Assembly (NCBI RefSeq): GCF_965661665.1
Contig: NZ_CBFIEO010000002.1
Coordinates: 1-64,000, forward strand
DNA: 64,000 bases
DNA from: Cognatiyoonia sp965661665
GTDB lineage: Bacteria; Pseudomonadota; Alphaproteobacteria; Rhodobacterales; Rhodobacteraceae
Reading direction: 5' to 3'
Shown here in pieces: positions 25,763 through 34,022 of this stretch; within the stretch, counting starts at the first letter, position 1, and the number at the start of each line of letters is the position of its first letter. A program made the translations under genes and the position numbers. Below the pieces are notes generated by a model. It was not told where the DNA came from and did no database searches. It was given only the letters and a program-made list of their open reading frames with translations.

Positions 25763-26818
25763 CTAAACTGCATTCCGATCAGTTGATGACCTGATTTCGC
25801 TTAAGCAGTCTGTGAATGCTCCAAAGCGCATGATGTGCCCGGTCTTTGCGAGTGTCGCCACATCGGTGTTTGGCGCATAGTTCTGTAACTGCTGAACTAT
25901 TTCGGGCGTTGTCAACTCGTCTTCAGACCCATTAATTATCGTGATCGGACACTATAATCCTTCCAAATCTGAAGGCTTCAATGTGATATCGGGATGATTG
26001 TCGGCGAGAAAGAGTGCGAAGCTCGTCTGTGCGAACTTATGATACGCTTCTCGAACTTTCACATCTGCAAACTCGGTTTGAATTATTCTGCTGTCGCAGT
26101 CTTTCTTCTTTGGGAGGGAAAGCAAAAAGTCACGATAACTTACAGGGGTAGCGATCTTGTGCTTCAGAAACTGCAGAGTGAGTTTACGCAGCCTTGGGGC
26201 TTTGCCAGCCAGCTTTATGAATCCCTGCCTGAACGACACCAACGCATCGACTGGACCTTTGGGGTGCAAGAGCGGTGACACGAGTATCAAAGGTGTTTGA
26301 CAGGAGAAGTAGTTACGCGCTGCGGCCACGGCATATGTGCAGGCATTGCTGGCGCCCCAAATAGCTGAGACCTGTCCAAGGATGTTGGAGGCGCAGACGA
26401 CGCCCCTTAGGCAAGACTGCATCAAGTCCTGTGGAGCTTGATCCGACAATGATGGGTCCAACGCGCACTGCCGCAGCGGCATGACAATGCGAAGTCCAAG
26501 CCGTTCGGCCGCTTCAATGTAGCTTTGATGAATGAACGGAAAAATAGTGGGCATAAGACCTATGACCGGTGTCCCATCCGCTGGTTCAAAATCGATCAAA
26601 TGGTGCCGGTCGTCTTGATTGTCTAAAACGGTATGAGTCCGAGCGCTTTCCGGCAGATATTGCGTCACCTAGTCTCGAAAGATAGGCGCCAGATCTTGCG
26701 ACAGGCCCTTCAGGAGTGCGTCATGACAATCGATGAGGAAAGAACTAAGCACCCGACTGGCAAGCTGCGATTGGGCGCTCAAGCTGTTCTTGCTGAGCGC
26801 ACATTTCAGCAATGTCCG
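25763..26818 (-). pseudogene. Alpha/beta-hydrolase-like protein broken by nonsense codons
   Basis: The main open part (25952-26668) reads like an alpha/beta hydrolase: GTPVIGLMPTIFPFIHQSYI, nucleophile-elbow region QVSAIWGASNACTYAVAAAR and TPLILVSPLLHPKGPVDALV. A TAG at 25952 interrupts. The same frame continues with the typical acid and histidine end (ITIINGSEDELTTPEIVQQL, LAKTGHIMRFGAFTD) to a stop at 25763. Upstream, the codon before GTG 26668 is also TAG, and a further ~50 coding-like codons precede it to about 26818. The elbow serine is replaced or shifted (GAS instead of GxSxG), so activity is doubtful even apart from the stops. Confidence 0.65.
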
Positions 26819-26830
26819 CTACGTTCCAAG

Positions 26831-27466
26831 CTATTGAGCAAGGAACTCCCCTTCCAATGTCATTGTGCATGCGCTGTCAAAATAACTGCCATTTACACCG
26901 CCGACATAAATGTTCGTCCCATCGACATCATAGAGGTTTCCACCCAGGTCGAGGTCAAGAGTATAGTTTTCTGAGCCGTCAGAAATGACACCTGTGACAT
27001 CTGCGGCAAAACCAGACCCAGCCGCACTACCAGTCAACGTCAAAGTGCCCGTCATATCGACGATACGGACAGGAGTGTCACCAGTGGTGTCGTAGACTGC
27101 AATGTCATCCACCGAACCGGTCACATCCTGAACGTCAAAATCAACGGTCAGGGACATGTTGCCGACAATGCTTTTATCTTCGTTCCCGACTTCCGACACG
27201 CCAAGATAGCCGGTCATATCAACGACGCCGGAGCTGGTCGTTGTGGGAAAGCGATTGTCGTCAAAGATTGCTATGCGCAGCGCATCGTTCGCTGTGGCGA
27301 TTTCACGGAAAGTCGCCGCTTCAATGTATCCTCTTCCGATGCCAGTGGGTGTAGGCAGCGTTACATCAACGCCAAATTTTGGGCCACTGCCTTCGGATCC
27401 GCCGCGAGCAACAAGACCTGTGAGCGCAAAAAGAAGCGTTACCCAATTGGGTGACGCTCCGGATTT
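26831..27466 (-). pseudogene. Remnant of a secreted beta-rich lipoprotein lacking its start and lipobox cysteine
   Basis: The open frame contains an N-terminal hydrophobic stretch (TLLFALTGLVARGGSEGSGP), which looks like a lipoprotein signal with Arg where the lipobox Cys should be. A Thr/Gly/Asp-rich beta-strand region follows (GNMSLTVDFDVQDVTGSVDD, YTLDLDLGGNLYDVDGTNIY) and the tail CTMTLEGEFLAQ. No start codon lies before the signal: the sequence there is the hsp20 terminator. An internal ATG (27217) would give a 128-residue cytoplasmic fragment. I infer a 5' deletion. The family resembles transferrin-binding-protein-like barrels. Confidence 0.5.
27425..27458 (-). terminator. Rho-independent terminator of hsp20
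   Basis: AGCGTTACCC (27435-27444) pairs with GGGTGACGCT (27449-27458), loop AATT. The minus strand continues TTCTTTTTG. It lies about 30 bp beyond the hsp20 stop. Confidence 0.9.
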
Positions 27467-27486
27467 TCAGCAGTTAAAACTGCGGT

Positions 27487-27954
27487 TTAGTTGACCTTTT
27501 CAGCCTCGATCACGTTTGCTTCGGCTTCTGGGGCCTTCGCAATCTCAATTCGGCGTGGTTTCAGTGCTTCGGGTACTTCGCGCACCAGATCGATGTTCAA
27601 CATGCCGTCAACGTGGCTCGCGCCTGTGACGCGGACGTGGTCTGCAAGGTGGAAACGACGCTCGAACGCGCGGGTCGCGATGCCACGGTGGAGGAAGTTG
27701 CGCTCGCTGTCTTCGTCGGCTTTGCGGCCTGTGACTATGAGGGAACGATCCTTCACCTCAATGGCGAGGTCACTGTCAGAGAAACCGGCGACAGCGATGG
27801 AAATCCGCCATCCGTCATCTTCGATTTTCTCAATGTTATAAGGGGGGTAACTGTTCTGGCCGACGTCGCTGGCAAGGGCGCGATCCATAAGATCTGCGAT
27901 TTGGTCAAAGCCAACAGTGGCACGGTACAGGGGTGTCATATCAAAACGACGCAT
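27487..27954 (-). CDS. Hsp20 family small heat-shock protein (IbpA-like)
   Basis: 155 residues. Start MRRFDMTPLYRATVGFDQIA and early segment YPPYNIEKIEDDGWRISIAV are typical of alphaproteobacterial class A IbpA. The alpha-crystallin domain runs from ~35 to ~130, containing FLHRGIATRAFERRFHLADH and GMLNIDLVREVPE. The C-terminal anchor is RRIEIAK. It is an ATP-independent holdase binding unfolding proteins. I chose ATG 27954 because it is the family start and lies behind an AGAAGGAT site. A sigma-32-like promoter and a ROSE-like leader precede it, and a strong terminator follows. Confidence 0.95.
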   Translation of the reverse strand: MRRFDMTPLYRATVGFDQIADLMDRALASDVGQNSYPPYNIEKIEDDGWRISIAVAGFSDSDLAIEVKDRSLIVTGRKADEDSERNFLHRGIATRAFERRFHLADHVRVTGASHVDGMLNIDLVREVPEALKPRRIEIAKAPEAEANVIEAEKVN

Positions 27955-28040
27955 TTCGTTTATCCTTCTCAAAGCGATAAGATGTAGCCCTCCGACATCG
28001 GACGGACTGAAGTTGCCAGGACCCATGCTTGGCGTCCCGA
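27955..28040 (-). promoter_or_regulatory. Candidate ROSE-type RNA thermometer in the hsp20 leader
   Basis: The ~85-nt leader can fold into GCCA/TGGC (28030-28033 with 28015-28018), TCCGA/TCGGA (27991-28002) and a final hairpin 27961-27979. In the last, TATC-G-CTT pairs with AAGGATA and masks the ribosome-binding site. The masking strand contains TCGCT, matching the ROSE consensus U(U/C)GCU with its bulged G opposite the Shine-Dalgarno. ROSE elements are known in front of alphaproteobacterial hsp20 genes. Fold inferred by eye. Confidence 0.65.
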
Positions 28041-28046
28041 TAACTG

Positions 28047-28077
28047 TTATGTGGGAAGGGTTTGAGGGCGGATCAAG
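28047..28077 (-). promoter_or_regulatory. Candidate RpoH (sigma-32) promoter of hsp20
   Basis: Minus-strand CTTGAT (28072-28077), a 16-base spacer, then CCCACATAA (28047-28055). Compare CTTGAA and CCCCATNT. It puts the transcript start about 85 bp before the hsp20 ATG. Confidence 0.6.
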
Positions 28078-28095
28078 ACCTCGCGCTAAAATCGC

Positions 28096-28890
28096 CTAAA
28101 GGCGGACAAACTTTGCGCCTGTGTCGTTTCTTTCCCCTGTGCGAACAACGACTTGCCAACCGCTGGGTCGTGCCGGCCCAATGGCTGCGTAATGTGACAG
28201 AAGCGTCTGAAGTGGCTCTTTCAAGGAGGCGCCAAGGCTGACCTTGTCATCCCCAACAGGTGCAACCGCTGACACGACGGAGACGATGCGCGGTGCGCTT
28301 TCCCCAAGGGTGAAGACGGGGGATCCGATGAAGCCTGCAACAACGTCGCACGTCATCAGCACGCCACCTGTCTGACGCTCCAGGACGGAGCACACCTCTT
28401 GCAAGATTGGCGCTTCGGATCGGCCCACACCATAGGATACAACGCCGATTTCGTCACCACGGACGGGTTGCTCATCAATGCGAAATGGCTGGATGTCGGC
28501 GCGTTGGATGACTTGATCGAGACGCAGAACCGCAATGTCATGGGCGACGTTGACGTCATTCACCGCAAATGGGATATGTTCATAATCAGGAAGCGCCACA
28601 AGGCTGTTGACACCACGTGTTGCTTCCGCGTGACCGCCGCGCAAACCAGCGCTAAAGATGAATTCGCGCGCATCGCGTGATTGTCCGTTCTGGCGATAGA
28701 CATAATGGGCCGCGGTAAGGATCAAATTGTCACGAATGAGCGTTGCCGTGCAAAAACCGCCATTGAAAACAAGGCGGCCCACCGCCTCCCATCCGCGAAC
28801 GTCGGTCCCAGTCTCTAAGCTACGTAGGTCCGTTTCCTGCACTTGGGCAGAAGTATAAAGGACGGCAATCAGGCCGAAAACTCTTAAAAA
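28096..28890 (-). pseudogene. Trypsin-like serine protease, decayed: catalytic Ser and start codon lost
   Basis: From GTG 28842 the product is 248 residues with a chymotrypsin fold. The catalytic His is in LTAAHYV (residue 46) and the Asp in AHDIAVLRL (102). The nucleophile motif GDSGSP reads GFIGSP (170-175), so residue 172 is Ile, not Ser. Upstream in frame lies an obvious signal peptide (LRVFGLIAVLYTSAQ), but it has no start codon and is closed by TGA at 28891-28893. Translation from GTG 28842 would lack secretion. Either a pseudogene or a secreted non-catalytic protease homologue whose start has recently been lost. Confidence 0.7.
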
Positions 28891-28954
28891 TCAGATCAAA
28901 TGAATCCTCACAATACGCAGGCTTGTGAAAAATCGATACGGCGACATTAAGGCG

Positions 28955-30274
28955 TTAGCGCAGAATTGGTATGGCCCCAGGCCGGATGCCATCTTCGGTG
29001 AGGGACAGCGGTTTCGGGCCACCTGTCGCCCAGTCCAAAAGCTCGACCGTGTGGACAACCGGCGTACCCGTACCTGACCCAATTTGCATCATGCACCCAA
29101 TGTTGCCTGCCGCGATCACATCGGGCTTCAACGCCTCCAAGGTATGCACTTTGCGATCTTTCAACTGGCCCGAAATCTCCGGCTGCATCAGGTTATACGT
29201 CCCTGCCGATCCACAGCACAGATGCGGGTCCGCAGGTTCCAAAACGGTGAACCCAGCGTTCTTGAGCAACGTCTTTGGATGCGTCTTAATCTGCTGGCCA
29301 TGCTGGAGCGAACAGGCTGAATGATAGGCCACTTTCAGCGGTGCGGCAGTCTCCTTTGGCAACTCAAGCTTCACCAAAAGCTCACTGATGTCCATTGCGA
29401 GGGCGGAGACCTCTGCCGCCGCCTCTGCCAAGGGGTCATTACGGAACATATGTCCATAGTCTTTGACAGTGGTGCCACAGCCTGATGTGTTAATCACAAT
29501 GGCGTCCAAACCACCACGCGCCTTTTTGGCCTGCCACGCTTTGATATTGGCTGCCGCCGCCGCATGGCTTTGATCCTCCCTCCCCATGTGGTGGGTCAGG
29601 GCCCCGCAACAACCAGCGCCGTCTGCCACAACGACCTCAACCCCCAACCGCGTCAGAAGCCGGATTGTGGCGTCATTGATGTCGGTGTTCAGTGCTTTTT
29701 GCGCACAACCCGTCATTAGCGCCACGCGCATCTTCGGCTGCGCCACGGCAAAAGTCTGCGGGTCATCATTGCGGCTCACGGGCGGAACATGTTTGGGCGC
29801 CATTTCAAGCATTGCGCGCAGTCGCTCATCAGGGACCAGTCGCTTGAACGGCTTGCCGATCTTGGCGAGTAGCAGCGCCACGCGGAATCGGTTGGGATAC
29901 GGCAGGATTTGCGCCAGCACCCAGCGCAAGGCGCGATCGCTTAAGGGACGTTTGTAGTGTTGTTCAATATAAGCCCGCGCGTGATCAACCAGATGCATGT
30001 AGTGCACGCCGGAAGGGCAGGTGGACATGCAGGCTAGACAGGATAGGCAGCGATCAATGTGTTTGACCGTCTTGGCATCGGGCACCTGCTCATTCTCAAG
30101 CATGTCTTTGATGAGGTAGATGCGCCCGCGCGGGCTGTCGAGCTCATCTCCCAAGACCTGATAGGTCGGGCAGGTGGCCGTGCAAAACCCACAATGCACG
30201 CAAGCGCGGAGGACTTCATTGGCTCGCGCCGTGCCCGGGTCTTTGAGCTGTGCTTCGGTAAATGTTGTCTGCAT
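28955..30274 (-). CDS. glcF: Glycolate oxidase iron-sulfur subunit
   Basis: 439 residues. Two 4Fe-4S ferredoxin motifs at the N-terminus: CVHCGFCTATCPTYQ (~25-39) and CLSCLACMSTCPSG. Two CCG (heterodisulfide reductase-like) domains follow with GAGCCGALTHHMGRE and PHLCCGSAGTYNLMQPEI. GlcF passes electrons from the GlcD/GlcE flavoproteins to the membrane quinone pool during glycolate oxidation to glyoxylate. Third gene of the glcDEF operon. Its ATG overlaps the glcE stop by one base. Confidence 0.96.
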   Translation of the reverse strand: MQTTFTEAQLKDPGTARANEVLRACVHCGFCTATCPTYQVLGDELDSPRGRIYLIKDMLENEQVPDAKTVKHIDRCLSCLACMSTCPSGVHYMHLVDHARAYIEQHYKRPLSDRALRWVLAQILPYPNRFRVALLLAKIGKPFKRLVPDERLRAMLEMAPKHVPPVSRNDDPQTFAVAQPKMRVALMTGCAQKALNTDINDATIRLLTRLGVEVVVADGAGCCGALTHHMGREDQSHAAAAANIKAWQAKKARGGLDAIVINTSGCGTTVKDYGHMFRNDPLAEAAAEVSALAMDISELLVKLELPKETAAPLKVAYHSACSLQHGQQIKTHPKTLLKNAGFTVLEPADPHLCCGSAGTYNLMQPEISGQLKDRKVHTLEALKPDVIAAGNIGCMMQIGSGTGTPVVHTVELLDWATGGPKPLSLTEDGIRPGAIPILR

Positions 30275-31389
30275 CAGAGCATGATCCCAGGGTTCAGGAT
30301 CCCCTTGGGATCAAATTTGTCGCGCAATCCTTTGGAGATGGCGGCGATCGGGGCGGGTTCGGGGTGGAACGGCGCGATGCGCTTGCGGGTGTCGGTGCTG
30401 GCGCGGACCAGCGTCGCGTGGCCAGTGATGCCCGCAAGTTGCGCCCGCAGGTCGGTGCCCGGTTTGCACGCGATCCAAATAAGGCCACCGCCCCAATCGA
30501 GCTGAAAATCCTGCGCGCCAGTCGCCGCCAGAACAGCCAGCGCGTCCGAGGGTTTGACGGAGCTGCGCCAAATATCCGGTCCCACCGCTGACAGGTCGGC
30601 CACATCCCGAATACCGCGCCATAAATCGTCATGGGCTTCCCCATGGTGCAGCCTTGGGGCGCCGAAGCTTACCAGTTTCTTGGACAAAGCCTCCGTCCGA
30701 TAACCAACCGACTGCTCAAACCCTTCGATCCGGATATAGGCCGTCTGCGTTTGGGCGCGGTAGGCCGCACCCGTCACATCAAAGGGCGATCCAAGTGCGG
30801 AGGACATCACAGAGACAGCGGTCGGCGCATCCAAGCCTTCGATGGCCAGCGTGGCAGCGGCTTCTGCCGCGGGGAGCACTTTCATCGACACCTCGGTCAA
30901 AATCCCCAGCGTGCCATGAGATCCAGCCATCAATTTGACAAGGTCGTAACCCGTCACGTTTTTCATCACGCGACCGCCATTCTTGACGATCTGACCTATG
31001 CCGTCGACAAAGCGCACGCCAAGAAGGAAATCCCGCGCGGCACCAACGGCCACGCGCCGCGGACCGCTGACATTGGCCGCGATCACCCCGCCAATGGTGG
31101 GCTCGCCCGTGGTACCAAGCAAAGCGCGGTGGTCCATTGGCTCAAAAGGCAGGCGCTGGTTTTCAGCCCTTAGCAACGCCTCAATCTCCGACACAGGCGT
31201 GCCAGCCTGCGCGACGAGCGTCAAAGCCCCCGGTTCATAAAGGGTCACGCCAGACAAACCTCTGGTCGACAGCCGCGTGCCTTCGACAGGCCGACCGATA
31301 TCGCGCGTGCCGCCACCACAGAGGCGCAGGGGCGCGTTTCGCTTGGTCACAAGGGCTGCCAAGTCAGCTTCAGAGGTTGGTGTCAGCAT
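30274..31389 (-). CDS. glcE: Glycolate oxidase FAD-binding subunit
   Basis: 371 residues of the VAO/FAD-binding type. PCMH-type FAD domain: LRLCGGGTRDIGRPVEGTRL, TLVAQAGTPVSEIEALLRAE, PTIGGVIAANVSGPRRVAVG and the VKNGGRVMKNVTGYDLVKLM segment that is diagnostic for GlcE. The C-terminus ends in KFDPKGILNPG. It works with GlcD and GlcF in one membrane-associated enzyme. It is separated from glcD by 63 bp holding a copy of the intergenic repeat. Confidence 0.95.
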   Translation of the reverse strand: MLTPTSEADLAALVTKRNAPLRLCGGGTRDIGRPVEGTRLSTRGLSGVTLYEPGALTLVAQAGTPVSEIEALLRAENQRLPFEPMDHRALLGTTGEPTIGGVIAANVSGPRRVAVGAARDFLLGVRFVDGIGQIVKNGGRVMKNVTGYDLVKLMAGSHGTLGILTEVSMKVLPAAEAAATLAIEGLDAPTAVSVMSSALGSPFDVTGAAYRAQTQTAYIRIEGFEQSVGYRTEALSKKLVSFGAPRLHHGEAHDDLWRGIRDVADLSAVGPDIWRSSVKPSDALAVLAATGAQDFQLDWGGGLIWIACKPGTDLRAQLAGITGHATLVRASTDTRKRIAPFHPEPAPIAAISKGLRDKFDPKGILNPGIML

Positions 31390-31390
31390 G

Positions 31391-31425
31391 ATCTTTTTTT
31401 GCTCAAAATACCTTGGGGGAGGCCC
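31391..31425 (-). repeat. Intergenic repeat, copy 2, between glcD and glcE
   Basis: Minus-strand core CTCCCCCAAGGTATTTTGAG then CAAAAAAAGATC, directly in front of the glcE ATG. More diverged than copies 1 and 3. Confidence 0.45.
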
Positions 31426-31452
31426 GCCCGGCCCGGCGGCAACGGCCCTATG

Positions 31453-32889
31453 TCACGCGGCTTCGCGCCGTGTCGCGCTTGCTTTTAGCGGAAAGACTTT
31501 CGCAGGGTTCAAAAGCCAAGAGGGATCGAACACGTCTTTCAACGCCATCTGAAGTTCGAGGTCCGCGTCGGTGTACTGTTCTGACATCAAATCGCGCTTC
31601 TCAATGCCGACGCCATGCTCACCGGTCAGGCAGCCACCCACTTCGACGCAGAGCTTCAGGATTTCAGCCCCCAGCGCTTCGCAGGTTTCCAAGTCACCGG
31701 GTTTGTTGGCATCAAACAGGATCAGCGGGTGCATATTGCCGTCGCCCGCGTGAAATACATTGCCCACATCCAGACCGTATTCTTTCGACAGCTCCCCAAT
31801 GCGGCGCAGCACGAAGGGCAGTTCGGTCACTGGGATCGTACCGTCGAGGCACATGTAGTCGTTGATCTGACCCATCGCGCCAAAGGCGGATTTGCGGCCC
31901 AGCCAAATGCGGGCGGCTTCGTCTGCGTCGCCCGCCTCGCGCAATTCGACGGGATTGTGCTTCGATGCAATCGCTTTGATCTTCTCAAGTTGCTCTGCAA
32001 TCTCGAGGTCGGAGCCTTCGACCTCCACGATCAGCAGTGCTTCGCAAAGCGGGTAGCCTGCTTTCGCAAAGTCCTCGCAAACCTCGATGCAAAGCTTGTC
32101 CATAAACTCGATCGCGACAGGTAAGACGCCCGCTTTGATGATGTCGGACACGCAAGCGCCTGCCACCTCGGAACTGTCAAAACCCATCAGGATCGGCAAC
32201 GCGCCCTCTGGCTTGTGCAAGATGCGCAGCGTCGCCTCCGTCACCACGCCAAGCTGTCCTTCTGATCCGCAGATGGCGCCCAAAAGGTCTAGCCCAGCAG
32301 CATCGAGGTGGCTGCCGCCAATCTCCACCAACTCTCCATCCATCATCACCATTTTGACGCCGAGGAGGTTGTTGGTCGTCACACCGTATTTCAGGCAATG
32401 CGCCCCGCCGGAATTCATTGCGATGTTGCCTGCAATCGCACAGGCCAATTGGCTGGACGGGTCGGGCGCGTAGAAAAACCCATGCGCCTCAACCGCGCCG
32501 GTGACGCTCAGGTTTGTGCGGCCGGATTGCACAGTGATCGTGCGGTCGGCGTAGTTCGTTTCGATCACTTGGTTGAGCCGTGCAACGCCTAAGATCACGC
32601 TGTCAGCGGTGGGCATCGCGCCACCGGCAAGCGATGTGCCAGAGCCGCGCGGGACAACCGGCACGCCTTCCTCATGGCAAATCTTCAAGGCAGCCGCGAC
32701 CTCTTTCGTGCTTCTGGGGAGCACCGCACAAAGTGGCGGGCAGCGATAGGCGGCGAGGCCGTCACACTCATATGCAAGGGTTTCTGCAGGATCATGGATG
32801 ACCACATCTGCAGGGAGGACTGATTGCAGGCGTTCGACCAGTTTTGCCTTCTTGCCAAGAATGACTGGATCGGGGGGGGGCATTTCCAT
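31453..32889 (-). CDS. glcD: Glycolate oxidase subunit GlcD (FAD-linked)
   Basis: 478 residues. FAD-binding PCMH domain (PVVPRGSGTSLAGGAMPTAD, DPSSQLACAIAGNIAMNSGG, GSEGQLGVVTEATLRIL), then the FAD-oxidase C-terminal domain with NVFHAGDGNMHPLILFD, GGCLTGEHGVGIEKRDLM and LLNPAKVFP. It oxidises glycolate to glyoxylate. The frame is open up to 33453, but ATG 32889 has AGGAG six bases upstream and matches family length. Codons 4-6 are CCC CCC CCC (a C9 tract). Promoter region carries the dyad 32909-32933 matching that of the GntR gene. Confidence 0.96.
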   Translation of the reverse strand: MEMPPPDPVILGKKAKLVERLQSVLPADVVIHDPAETLAYECDGLAAYRCPPLCAVLPRSTKEVAAALKICHEEGVPVVPRGSGTSLAGGAMPTADSVILGVARLNQVIETNYADRTITVQSGRTNLSVTGAVEAHGFFYAPDPSSQLACAIAGNIAMNSGGAHCLKYGVTTNNLLGVKMVMMDGELVEIGGSHLDAAGLDLLGAICGSEGQLGVVTEATLRILHKPEGALPILMGFDSSEVAGACVSDIIKAGVLPVAIEFMDKLCIEVCEDFAKAGYPLCEALLIVEVEGSDLEIAEQLEKIKAIASKHNPVELREAGDADEAARIWLGRKSAFGAMGQINDYMCLDGTIPVTELPFVLRRIGELSKEYGLDVGNVFHAGDGNMHPLILFDANKPGDLETCEALGAEILKLCVEVGGCLTGEHGVGIEKRDLMSEQYTDADLELQMALKDVFDPSWLLNPAKVFPLKASATRREAA

Positions 32890-32908
32890 GGAAATCTCCT
32901 GTCGAAAT

Positions 32909-32933
32909 AATTGGTAAAAATATATAACCAATT
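32909..32933 (-). promoter_or_regulatory. Candidate GntR operator in the glcDEF promoter
   Basis: AATTGGT-N11-ACCAATT, a perfect 7-bp dyad with an A/T-only centre, 20 bp upstream of the glcD start and in the divergent gap with the DUF599 gene. FadR-family sites such as PdhR use ATTGGT/ACCAAT arms, normally with 3-bp spacing. Here the spacing is 11, as at 16284. Confidence 0.65.
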
Positions 32934-32976
32934 TTGGCGGCTGGCAATCACTCAAGTTGCGGCATACTGTTCCGGC

Positions 32977-33675
32977 ATGGAGCAGTTTGACGTTTTGCAA
33001 CAATTTTCGATGCTTGATGGGCTGTCTATTGGGTTCATACTGCTGGCTTGGATCGCGATTGGCTGGCGGATAGAGCATCCCGGTAAAAGCCGCACCTCCG
33101 TCACAATGCTGATGGAGGAACGCCACAAAGACTGGCTCAAGGTCTTCGTCACGCGCGAACCGCGCATCTTCGACAGTCAGGTCTTGGGGATTTTGCGACA
33201 AGGCACGGCCTTCTTCGCCTCCACCAGCATTCTGGCGCTGGGCGGGATTTTGGCGGTCATGGGCAACGTGGATTTCCTGCGCAGCTTGGCGAGCAAAGTG
33301 AACGCCACCGATGCGCCGGAACTTGTCTGGCAAATCAAGCTGGCTTTGGTGGCCTTCTTCACCGTCAACGCCTTCCTGAAGTTTGTTTGGGCACACCGTG
33401 TCTTTGGCTATGGCACCGTTCTGATGGGGGGCGTTCCAAACGACCCCAAGCACCCACAGGCCTACCTGAGGGCGGAGCAGGCGGCCGATCTGAACTTTCG
33501 CGCGGTGATGAATTTCAATCGGGGTTTGCGCGCGCTTTATTTTGCCTTGGGCGCCATAGGGTGGCTGCTGGGGCCCGTCGCACTGATGTCCAGCTCCGTG
33601 ATCGTAATCTGGGTGCTTTGGTCACGGGAATTTGCATCCTTGCCACGGACAATTCTGCTACGTTCTTTGGAATGA
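32977..33675 (+). CDS. DUF599 family membrane protein
   Basis: 232 residues with about four transmembrane spans (IGFILLAWIAIGWRI, FFASTSILALGGILAVMG, LVAFFTVNAFLKFVWAH, LYFALGAIGWLLGPVALM). Conserved soluble parts are EERHKDWLKVFVTREPRIFD and AADLNFRAVMNFNRGLRALY. Function unknown. Start at 32977 chosen because upstream codons overlap the glcD promoter dyad. Its stop overlaps the ATG of the next, broken gene. Confidence 0.85.
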   Translation: MEQFDVLQQFSMLDGLSIGFILLAWIAIGWRIEHPGKSRTSVTMLMEERHKDWLKVFVTREPRIFDSQVLGILRQGTAFFASTSILALGGILAVMGNVDFLRSLASKVNATDAPELVWQIKLALVAFFTVNAFLKFVWAHRVFGYGTVLMGGVPNDPKHPQAYLRAEQAADLNFRAVMNFNRGLRALYFALGAIGWLLGPVALMSSSVIVIWVLWSREFASLPRTILLRSLE

Positions 33676-34017
33676 AACAGCTACTTTTTGCATCCCTCTT
33701 TTGCCTCGCTGGTTCAGTGAGCGCGGATCCTGTTGAGGTTGTGGGCGTCACGGCGACCAAACAAGGCGACAGCTGGCGGTTTGATGTCACGCTGCACCAT
33801 CCTGATACTGGCTGGGATCATTACGCCGATGCGTGGGAAGTGCTGGATGTGGCGGGCAACAGCCTCGGCATTCGGGAGTTGGCGCATCGGCATGTGAATC
33901 ACCCGCTAGAAATCAGGGATCGTCTTTGAAGACGGGACCGAGAGTGTCTTCGTGCGTGGGCGCGACAATATTGATGGCTGGTCTGACATGCTCGTTGAGT
34001 ATGTGCTGCCGAACTGA
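33672..34017 (+). pseudogene. Small secreted protein, frameshifted
   Basis: The ATG at 33672 overlaps the DUF599 stop. The product starts with a signal peptide (MKQLLFASLFCLAGSVSADP), then VVGVTATKQGDSWRFDVTLH and HPDTGWDHYADAWEVLD. After HRHVNHP the frame is wrong and stops at 33928. In another frame, TR-stop-KSGIVFEDGTESVFVRG and RDNIDGWSDMLVEYVLPN give the natural C-terminus to 34017. A small deletion near 33898 plus a TCG-to-TAG-type change explains this. Function of the family is unknown. Confidence 0.8.
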
Positions 34018-34022
34018 ACCGC

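Noticed and set aside
32890..33453. Extension of glcD to a 666-residue protein
   Set aside because: The extra part is antisense to the DUF599 gene and contains no GlcD homology. AGGAG precedes the ATG at 32889.
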